From positions 248,001 to 312,000 of the forward strand of contig JAAEAF010000286.1 of assembly GCA_011037195.1 (NCBI GenBank): a stretch of 64,000 nucleotides of DNA. The letters are read 5' to 3'. The notes beneath the pieces are model-generated. The model did no database searches, was not told where the DNA came from, and saw nothing but the letters and a program-made list of their open reading frames with translations. The stretch comes from Triatoma infestans. Taxonomy: Eukaryota > Arthropoda > Insecta > Hemiptera > Reduviidae. The translations under genes and the position numbers were made by a program. Of this stretch, positions 56,747 to 64,000 are shown in pieces (within the stretch, counting starts at the first letter, position 1; every line of letters starts with the position of its first letter).

Positions 56747-57484
56747 ATGTCGAAAAAAATTGGTTCAACTTTCCTAAAAGAGAGCGAAGAGGTTTCTGGG
56801 CGTAATCTGCGAAGTAGGGTGAGTCCGAATAAAGGTTCTAATTCTCGTGGCGTCGAAATAACTGGGTCCGGTACTAAATCGACATCTAGCATTGAAACCA
56901 AGGAATTAGATATTGAAGGGTTTATGATAATCTTAGATTCGATTAATTCAAAATTAAATGGGATTGATCACAAACTAGACCGAGGTCTCCAGGATTTAAA
57001 TGAAAAAATTGAGCAGTGTAACAGTAGGGTGGAAAATGTTGAAACTGAAGTAGGAACATTGAGAGAAGAAAATGTAAAGTTCCGGGAAAACTTGAAAACG
57101 ATCCGAAATGCCATAAAAATTCAAGAAGACAAAAATACAGAAGTTATTAGCAAACTTCATAAAAAATTTGCAAACAAACATCTCGTATTAGAGGAGGCTA
57201 CGGACTCATTACACAGTAAGATAATTGAAATTGAGGCCAATACTAATGCCAAGTTTGAAGATCTTAGCGGTAAAATTGGTAGAATGCAAGAAGACGTCCG
57301 ATATTCAACGCCAGGACCAAATTATTTAGATATAAATTTATGTGAATCAATCAAATTATTAAATTCTACACTAGTGGAGCAGAATAAAGGAAGAAAGGAT
57401 AGGTGTATCTTTCGGGACAGCCGTACACATATACCTACAGAGTTTATAAAGAATTTATTAAACACAGTACAAAATGTGGGGTAA
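56747..57484 (+). CDS. Gag-like N-terminal frame of the LTR retrotransposon
   Basis: 245 codons from ATG at 56747, chosen over a TTG further upstream because it follows an A-rich leader and starts MSKKIGSTFLKE. The N-terminal third is Ser/Lys-rich and likely disordered. Residues about 60-190 are a charged, heptad-like coiled coil (ELDIEGFMIILDSINSKLNG, later KIEQCNSRVENVETEVGTLR in part). No zinc knuckle and no major capsid homology are evident. It ends at a TAA just before a segment that, in another frame, reads MHLEGNALVWF, like the gypsy capsid LEG-x-A-x-x-W motif. The frame therefore appears shifted in the middle of gag. Assignment rests on position between LTR and integrase. Confidence 0.7.
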   Translation: MSKKIGSTFLKESEEVSGRNLRSRVSPNKGSNSRGVEITGSGTKSTSSIETKELDIEGFMIILDSINSKLNGIDHKLDRGLQDLNEKIEQCNSRVENVETEVGTLREENVKFRENLKTIRNAIKIQEDKNTEVISKLHKKFANKHLVLEEATDSLHSKIIEIEANTNAKFEDLSGKIGRMQEDVRYSTPGPNYLDINLCESIKLLNSTLVEQNKGRKDRCIFRDSRTHIPTEFIKNLLNTVQNVG

Positions 57485-57508
57485 AACAATTGCGTTTACT
57501 GAATTTGC

Positions 57509-58360
57509 ATGCACTTAGAAGGAAACGCTTTGGTATGGTTTTCTCTAATTGAACACACTATATCTTCAATGGATGTGTTTCAGAAAATATTTTTGGATGA
57601 ATTTTGGTACCATAATTATGACTTAATTGTGTTAGAAGAAATCAACCACGGAACTTACTTCGACAGTAAAAATATGTCACCAGAGGAGTTTGGAACACCG
57701 AAACGAATTTTAGCAGATCATGGGACTCAATTTAATAATCCGCAGTGGAGAAATGCTTTGTCTGAGATGGGGATTCGATATTGTTATTGTTCAATTAGAC
57801 ACCCTCAAAACAATCTAAGCGAGAGAACCAACCGCGATCTTGGAAATTTTTTTCGAATCCTTTTAAATGATAACCATAAGGTCTGGCCAAAACTAACTCA
57901 ACAAATCGCTCATATAATAAACAATACCTATCATTCGGTTATAAAGGCTTATCCGATTGAAGTCCACTTTGGTGTAAAACATTCCCGGCCTTGGAAAGAG
58001 CTCTGTATTATTAAGTCGAAATTAAGGGAACACTTGACCCCGAAGGAGCAAAACCAGTTAAGGGTTAGAGTAAGAAAAAATCTAAAAAAGGCTGGGGAAA
58101 ACGCCATGAAAAGGTCTAACATGGAAAGAAATATTTATCAGTTTAAAGTTGGGGATTGAGTACTTGCTAAATCACTAAAAACTGCAGATGGTGATAAAGA
58201 AGCATCAAAATTTAAGCCAATCTACGAGGGACCGTATACAATCATAGAAAATTATAATAACACAACTTTTTTGTTAGCTAAAGACCTTAATGAAACGCCT
58301 CCAGACCCAAAAGCGATTGACTCACGTTTAATTCGTGGTAATTCCATAGTATACAGTTGA
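57509..58360 (+). pseudogene. Capsid remnant fused to Ty3/gypsy integrase, one internal stop
   Basis: First about 55 codons: capsid-like (LEGNALVWFSLIEHTISSMD). At about codon 65 the frame passes without a break into the integrase core: RILADHGTQFNNPQW (second catalytic Asp), then RHPQNNLSERTNRDLGNFFR with the catalytic Glu, then the C-terminal region. The first catalytic Asp and the zinc-binding N-terminus are missing, so the enzyme could not be active. A TGA at 58157-58159 interrupts the frame at KVGD; beyond it the same frame continues through FKPIYEGPYTII, a GPY/F-type module, to a stop at 58358-58360. The join reflects an in-frame deletion of roughly the whole PR-RT-RNase H region. Confidence 0.88.
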
Positions 58361-59435
58361 AACGATATCATGAAGCTGAAGAAGGAAGCCGAGTTTGATA
58401 ATAATGTCATTAAATATTTCTTCGAAATTTTTTTTTTTTTAGTTTTAACTTTAACTTCAATTCTATAAATTTCTTCTATACCAAAGTAAAATTTAGCCAA
58501 CTCTCCTTATGATAAATAACAATTTTGTTAATAGAAGTCTGTAGTCAAGACTTACTAGTTAATCGTATATCATTAAATAGATACTAAATAATTGTTTAAG
58601 AGATAGTAAAAGTAAACAGAATTATCTTAATTGATTTATTATTGTTAATTGGTATGACTATTTTTTGGAGGAATTTATGCAATGTAGAACTCAGTTTTAA
58701 AAATAAAGAAGGTTGGGTGATTTTTAAGATTGTGTGATGGCTAAGATCAAGCAGATGTAAATAATGCAGGGTTGAATATACAATACAAGAGTAAATAAGT
58801 AACCAGAAAGTGAAACTAAGTGCAGAAATAACATGACAGCAGAAAATGGTAAAAGAGCCAAACTGTTATTAATGAATGTAATGCACAAGAGCGAACTATT
58901 AGTGCCAAACGCGCCGCGATTGTGAGGAAAGCGAAGCTTATTACCCAATATTCAAGGCCAGGGTTGGAGACTAATGGATCGACGATATTCTAGTTGACTG
59001 GACTCAAAATAAAAGGGTAATCTTGACCCAGTAAGATGTATGTAAGGGCCTTAATTGCCCTGAGCCACATTCTTTCAAAGGACGTTCTATGAGAGGGACC
59101 GTTTCCAGAACTGGGACCACCATAGTCAGTAGTCAAGAAATTACAAATGAAGATAAACTGACTAGAATTAAAAACAAATAATTCTAAGATAAATGACTCA
59201 ATTTTTTTTATTGCACTATTTTTTAATGTTGCTCACATATAGTTTCTTGCATTATTTTATAAATATGTTACATTATGACTAATATTCACTAATGTGTTAT
59301 TCAATGATCGATAATACTTGTTACAGTTCATGTAAATATTTATGTTGTTTTATTGGTTTTTGCGTATGTTAACTGTGAAATATATATAGTGAAAAAAAAA
59401 ATTTTTTTTATAAAAATTTTTTTTTTTGTTTCTCC
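58361..59435 (+). other. 3' internal region of the LTR retrotransposon
   Basis: AT-rich with T run at 58428-58440 and A/T runs at 59390-59430. No env or other frame recognised. Confidence 0.5.
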
Positions 59436-59447
59436 AGAGGAAGCATT
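59436..59447 (+). other. Candidate polypurine tract
   Basis: AGAGGAAGCATT immediately precedes the 3' LTR. Purine-rich except for its last bases; the normal site of plus-strand priming. Confidence 0.5.
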
Positions 59448-60073
59448 TGTAATGTGTAGACCTTTGGAAGAAATATAAATTATTTTAGAATTAAGAGAAA
59501 TATATTAGTTAATATCTAGGTAATATTGGTTGTTTACTTAGTGTAAGTCCAAGGCTGGGTTTTTACGAAGGTTGGGAGAAACAATAGGAACAGTTAGAAG
59601 GGTAAAATACCTGTACTACAAGAAAAGGGAATTTCCCTTTCTTTCTCCCTTTAATGGAGAGGGATCATATATATAGAGAACCTCAATTAGGAGAGGATCA
59701 GAATTGTTGTGGTGAAGAAAACTCTGCTCAGTGAAAATTTATAAAAGAGTGTCGTAGTGTTCGTTATACGAGAGTTAAGGCCCAACCTTCTGCTTAAAAA
59801 CCCTTTTAATATTGTAAGTTGTAGAAATTATTCTAGTTACTGCATAAGTATTATTTTATTATTAGTTAAGGAATAAGATTTTATTTGTAGTTTAAACTGT
59901 GTAATTATATGTATTTCTTTTATATGGTTATTTTCTAATTATTTTTATCCTTTAATCAATCCAGATGAACAGACCTCACGAGATCCCTTTAGAGAAGAGA
60001 TAAATTAAAATTTATAATTATTTACTATAGTGAATTTCTATTTTAAAACCCCCCAATCATACATAACATTACA
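59448..60073 (+). repeat. 3' LTR
   Basis: 626 bp, near-identical to 55909-56540. Differences include small deletions (for example GGAGGAGGG to GGAGAGGG and a shortened TTACTTAGTGC segment). Confidence 0.93.
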
Positions 60074-61440
60074 GTACATTAGAAATGTAATAGAGTCGGT
60101 ATTTTGACAAGTTGAAATTTTCAATTTTTCCTGCACTTTCAAGGGCTACAATTTGGACTCATACAAGTTGCAATATAGTGTGAGTTATAGCAAGTTGAAC
60201 TTTCCAAATCATCAATCTCTCGCAAATGTTAAAATTGTGCCCGATAATATCTTCCTTCGAAATGTTCAAATCTGCCTCAAATTTTGGGCAAGCAAGAACG
60301 GTAAGCAGCTATGTCGAATCACGCAAATAAACGATCTTTATATGTGAGCATATATAACTTTAGTGGCACAATAGTGTATGAATTATTATTATTATAATAA
60401 GTTGAGTGTTTCAGATCCTCAATCACTCTCAAATGCTACAATTTTGACCTCCAATATTTCGCTTTGTATTGTTCAGATATATATGAAATTTTATAGATAC
60501 AGGGATATTATGTAGCTCAACATTTGTGCTAAATATCCATTTTGGAGACGCAATAGTGTTTAAGTTATAAGAAGTTCAACTTTCAGATCTTCTATCACAA
60601 CCAACTGCTAAAATTTTGTGTTTTAATATCTCCCTTCCCAACTTTCAGATCTGTATAAAATTTTAAGGAACCAAGGACATTGAGAAGCACTATTTTTAAG
60701 CAAAATATTCACTATACAGACGCAATAATTTATGAGTTAAAAGAAGTTGAAAATTTCTGATGCTGTTAAAATTATGGCTCTTACTCCCTTCACAATTTCA
60801 GTTCTGTATATAATTTTAAGGAAAAGACATTGACTGACTATATACTAGAGCTAAATAGCTACTTTAGCGACATTATTGTGTATGAATTATAAGAAGTAGA
60901 AATTTTCAAATCTTCAATCATTTTCAAGTTCAAAAATGTTTATTCTTAATATCTCATTTTATATTGTTGAAATCTATTGAAACTTTAAGAAATTACGGAC
61001 ATTGTTTAGCTCTCTATTTGAGCCAAATATCCACTTTAGTGACGCAATAGTGTTATACGTTAAAAGAAGTTAAAATTTTATTTTCTTTCTTATCTTCCCT
61101 TTCAAGTGCTAACTATTTGATTCTCAACATTTAGCTTTGTGTTGTTGGGATCTACATGAAATCTTTTGGAATTACGGACATTGTTCAGCTCTATATTTGA
61201 GTCCAATATGCACTCTGAAGACGCAATAGAATATTATTTATACGATGTTGAAATTTTCAGATCTTCCATCTCTCTCCAGGGCTATATTTTTTCACTTCTT
61301 ACTCTTAATAGCTCATTTCGTAATGTTCAGATCTGTATGGAATCAAGAATCTTGATTAGCTCTATTTTTGAGCTAAATTCAGTCTTTTGTGGTGCAATAG
61401 TTTAGCAGTTGGTACGATTTTGTATTTTTAAGATCTTTCA
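60074..61440 (+). repeat. Diverged ~170-bp tandem array, about seven units
   Basis: Unit starts, marked by (GACG)CAATAG or variants, fall at 60171, 60369, 60551, 60723, 60871, 61045, 61224 and 61395, giving unit lengths 198, 182, 172, 148, 174, 179 and 171. Each unit has, in order, a GTTATAAGAAGTTGAAATTT-like segment, CAGATCTTCAATCAC, a TTAATATCTC-like segment, GTTCAGATCTGTATGAAATT, GGACATTG.AGCTC and AATATCCACTTTAGTGACG. Divergence between units is high, so the array is old. The segment 60074-60170 is a truncated unit abutting the LTR element. Frames inside it are chance. Confidence 0.88.
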
Positions 61441-61629
61441 TAATTATTTACGTACATTTCACTTAACATTTTGCTTCTTAATTTTATTTCAATTCTTTTT
61501 TTATGTAAAAAAAACAACTCTTCATAGCAGTTATTGGTCCCACGACTATATACCATTCGATCATAATATCGCTTATTATTTTGCTCTCAGAATTTTTAAA
61601 ACCGCATTCTATTTACTTACGCTTACTGC

Positions 61630-62060
61630 TTCTAGTACTGCGATTATAAGAAATTTTTACAATTGCGTTTTCATTGGAAATACAAGTTTCAAGGTTATTT
61701 TTCTTAGGAAACAAAAATTGTTTTAGGGAATGATCAATATATGAATGTGTGGATTTACTACGGGGTATTTGATGTATTATTTTTCTCAAGTCGATATACC
61801 CATCAATTCTTCCACATTCTGTGTAAATACTATCAACGTATTTGTCCCGAAGATTTCAGTCAAAGTCCCTCAACCGGAAAGCAAAAAAAAAAATTCCCCT
61901 TTACTATATAGTTTTGTTCAGTTTTTTTTTTTAGGCAATCGCTGGAAAATTCAACAAGAATTTTCATTAAAGTTTGCATACTAACTAATCACCAATCACT
62001 ATTATTTCAAACACTTTTCCAGGATAACTGATTTTTGGATGAACTGCAAGTGAAAGATTC
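61630..62060 (+). repeat. Dispersed repeat DR1
   Basis: ACAATTGCGTTTTCATTGGA, AAATACAAGTTTCAAGG, CCCGAAGATTTCAGTCAAAG, TCCCTCAACCGGAAAGC and TTTGCATACTAACTAATC. The part 61838-61975 also has an inverted partner at 62335-62460 inside the next element. Confidence 0.7.
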
Positions 62061-62164
62061 TGCACTGTTTTACCAGTCAAATAAAAAGCAGCTAGAATTT
62101 ATGTTTAAAGAAAACCGCCTGATCAAAAATAGGAATTTAAGGAATTATCATTTGTTGTGGTGGT

Positions 62165-62600
62165 TGGTTCCGCAGAGCTGGAAAGCATCAGAGACATTTT
62201 CCGTGATAGCCAGCTTCATTTTGTGGTCATCGACCGGTTTCGGGCATTCGCCCATCTTCAGGATGCGTTTGTCAAATAGTATGATAACACAGACTTGCAC
62301 AGAGCAAATTCAGTTTGCATACTGACTCTGTGAAAATTCTTGTTGTAATTTTCCAGAAAATGTCTAAAAAAAAACTGAACAAAACTATATAGTAAAGAGG
62401 AATTTGTTTTCTTTTGCCTTCCGGTTGAGGGATTTTGATGAAATCTTCGGGACACTGAGTCAGTGCATAAACTGAATTTGCTCTGTGCAAGTTTGTGTTA
62501 TCACACTGTCTGACAAACGCAAAGATGGGCGCGCCGAAATCGGTCGATGACCACAAAATGAAGCAGGCTATCATGGAAAATGTCTCTGAATTATGATTTA
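62165..62600. mobile_element. Foldback element with an intact-looking hammerhead-like motif
   Basis: The left arm (about 62165-62330) and right arm (about 62455-62600) are inverted: AGACTTGCACAGAGCAAATT with AATTTGCTCTGTGCAAGTTT, and CATTTTGTGGTCATCGACCG with CGGTCGATGACCACAAAATG. The left arm carries the best motif copy (62225-62266, minus). The right arm carries a copy with the core damaged (AAAGATGGGCGCGCC then GAAATCGGTC, plus strand, 62519-62543). Same family as 36050-36660. Confidence 0.85.
62225..62266 (-). ncRNA. Hammerhead-ribozyme-like motif, best copy
   Basis: On the minus strand: stem I strand CATC (62262-62265), core CTGAAGA (62255-62261), one extra T (62254), stem II GGGC (62250-62253) with loop GAAT and GCCC (62242-62245), GAAA (62238-62241), a minimal palindromic stem III ACC/GGT (62233-62238), cleavage-site C (62232), and stem I strand GATG (62228-62231), complementary to CATC. 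All core residues of a type I hammerhead are present. The single departure is the extra T between A9 and stem II. Minimal hammerheads with very short stem III are known from Penelope-like retroelements and retrozymes. No cleavage is demonstrated. Confidence 0.55.
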
Positions 62601-62926
62601 TTAAAAATATATAAAGAAGTAACGTTAAGATCAATTACACGGTGGGAGAATTTAGAGAGTTCAAGAAAATTTGTCTCTCAAGTTCTGGTTTTTCTTAGCA
62701 AAACTGCTTTGCCCATAACAACGATACAAGGCATTCTAGCTATATGAGCAGTTCTGTTCACCGAGGTTGTATGAAAGTGAGATTGTATATAAGTGAAATA
62801 CGACCATCTATGTATGAACTTTTCTTGCGACGGAATTCGAAGCTAGTACATATTTTATATTTTATTTTAATAAATTGTAAAATCAAAAACAAAACTAAAT
62901 CACCTATATATATTATATTAATCCAG

Positions 62927-63105
62927 GTGCTGTTCATTTGTGGGAAAAAGAGGTAATGGTGCACAGGCGATTTCAATTGGAAAGAATTGCGATAAATTTG
63001 GCATAGTTGTACATGAATTAGGACATGTGGTTGGATTTTGGCATGAACATACACGACCAGATCGAGACAACCATGTTATCATTGTCAGAGATAATATAAT
63101 GAGCG
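62927..63105 (+). CDS. tld: Tolloid-like metalloprotease, astacin zinc-site exon
   Basis: Acceptor TATTAATCCAG ends at 62926 and donor GG|GTAATT follows 63105. Phase continues from 28458 and one base is left over at the end. It encodes [20 protein letters not shown], then [20 protein letters not shown] and [20 protein letters not shown]. HExxHxxGxxHExxRxDR is complete: the zinc-binding His residues are at 63012-63014, 63024-63026 and 63042-63044, and the catalytic Glu codon is at 63015-63017. The CC at the start, together with SCG from the previous exon, forms the BMP1/Tolloid-specific Cys loop. The Met-turn and everything C-terminal lie beyond the window. Tolloid proteases process procollagens and release BMP/Dpp ligands from Sog/Chordin. 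Whether this is the tolloid or the tolkin-type paralogue cannot be told from this part. Confidence 0.98.
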
Positions 63106-63639
63106 GTAATTTTGGATTTTTAATTGTATTAACTTGTTTTTATTTATACATTTTATTAAAATAAATATGTTAGGTTTTAATTATAAATTAATGTATTTTA
63201 AATTAATATTAGTTTTAAAAATTAAAAACAATTTACCAGTCATATGAAAGAATTGGAATATCCATGAATTTTCCAGTCGTATTAATAATTATGTTTTCTT
63301 TTGTCTCCTATATTAAAAAAAAAATAGAATTTATTTATTTTCTTTGATTGTTTCTGTGGAAAATACCTTGAAAATAAAATAATAATAATTTATTTGTATT
63401 CCCTTGGTACTGAATGCTACGCAAACAATTACAGTATTTCTAGTGGAAACAGAAGTAAAATATTGTCCATTCATGTAAATAACAGATAGATTCAGCACAA
63501 CAAATTCAATAACGAATTTACAGGGAAAAAAAGGTTCCAATAAATGTTGTCCCCAGGGATTGATCTATTTTCAGAAATAATTGGGATGAAAACAAAAATT
63601 TTTCGTTTTAAATAACGATGTTATTCATTTAAAACCAAT
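63106..63639. other. Following intron, nothing recognised
   Basis: Begins GTAATT. AT-rich with no supported feature. Confidence 0.5.
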
Positions 63640-63790
63640 ATATTTTCGAATATGTGGTTGCGCATTGCTGGATAAAATCTATGATTTCCGCTTTTGGCTT
63701 TTCATCCATCGCCAGAGTAAGGTTTAATCAGTTCGTTAGAGTGTATAGAGATGAAACCACACTGGTTGATTGTATGTAGGGACGTTGTAA
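63640..63790. repeat. Remnant of the hammerhead-like foldback family
   Basis: GCATTGCTGGATAAAATCTA, TTTTCATCCATCGCCAGAGT and ACCACACTGGTTGATTGTAT match 51140-51300 and 39700-39860. The GAAA/CCGGTC part has decayed (GCTTTTGG). Only one arm seen. Confidence 0.7.
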
Positions 63791-64000
63791 GATTATAGAA
63801 GTACGTATGTCGCAGAAAAAAATGAGTATAGCTCGACAACTTAGAAAATTTGCGCGCGCATTCGTCCCTCTGCCTGCTGGCCGAAACCTTAATTCTAAGT
63901 AATCACAACTGCGACTGTTTACATGTCGAACGGTTCAACAGTATAATGTATATTTAATATCATTGAAAGGCTAAATTTAAAATTTAGTCTTTTAGTAAGG
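63791..64000. other. Intronic DNA, nothing recognised
   Basis: No supported feature. A possible inverted partner of the 63640 remnant was not found before the window ends. Confidence 0.4.

Larger units (their letters stand above)
55909..60073 (+). mobile_element. Ty3/gypsy-like LTR retrotransposon, both LTRs, internally deleted
   Basis: LTRs at 55909-56540 and 59448-60073, both TGTAATG...CATTACA, with target duplication GTAC at 55905-55908 and 60074-60077. By eye they differ at about 20 positions, roughly 3%. The inside is 2.9 kb, too short for a complete gag-pol of about 4-5 kb. It keeps a gag N-terminal frame, a short capsid-like piece and most of the integrase. Protease, RT and RNase H are missing. 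58361-59447 has no recognisable coding sequence. It cannot transpose on its own. Confidence 0.95.

Noticed and set aside
60153..61726. Several plus-strand frames of 60-105 codons
   Set aside because: They lie in or just beyond the diverged tandem array, are not conserved between units and have no motifs.
62744..62956. Open frame just upstream of the zinc-site exon
   Set aside because: It is in a different frame from the astacin exon and has no similarity to the family; the acceptor at 62926 explains the exon start.

Overview
The window is intronic and exonic DNA of one large animal gene, buried in transposable elements. Four plus-strand segments with splice sites in matching phase read as consecutive pieces of a Tolloid/BMP1-type astacin metalloprotease: the end of the prodomain (4421-4661), the convertase site and start of the catalytic domain (21508-21665), and two catalytic exons (28335-28458 and 62927-63105). 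The last carries the zinc-binding signature [18 protein letters not shown]. The introns between them are about 16.8, 6.7 and 34.5 kb. The signal-peptide exon(s) lie to the left of the window and the rest of the protease plus the CUB/EGF domains to the right. AT-richness, TE-swollen introns, R1- and Jockey-type LINEs, mariner and hAT elements and tRNA-derived SINEs point to an arthropod, most likely an insect with a large genome. I cannot name the species.

Layout. 1-4 kb: a LINE reverse transcriptase with an open frame running off the left edge, a small foldback, and a hAT-like element with a perfect 8-bp target duplication. 4.4 kb: first exon seen. 5-21 kb (intron): a 31-bp tandem repeat, an 0.8-kb foldback, two mariner relics and a 4.6-kb decayed R1-like LINE. 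21.5 kb: second exon. 22-28 kb: Ty3/gypsy, LINE and SINE debris. 28.3 kb: third exon. 28.5-62.9 kb (giant intron): Jockey-type LINE, two SINE families, several foldbacks with hammerhead-like motifs, a solo LTR, a 1.55-kb palindrome with a SINE in each arm, a Ty3/gypsy element with both LTRs and a 4-bp target duplication, and a diverged ~170-bp tandem array. 62.9 kb: fourth exon.

One unclassified dispersed repeat, called DR1 here, recurs more than 15 times on both strands and makes up much of the otherwise featureless intron. The most interesting signal is a set of short motifs, several inside inverted-repeat elements, with the layout of a minimal type I hammerhead ribozyme: CUGANGA-like core, 4-bp stem II, GAAA, palindromic ACC/GGU stem III. 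Stem II changes in a base-pair-preserving way between copies. I could run no homology search, so element families are named from motifs only and most repeat boundaries are approximate.
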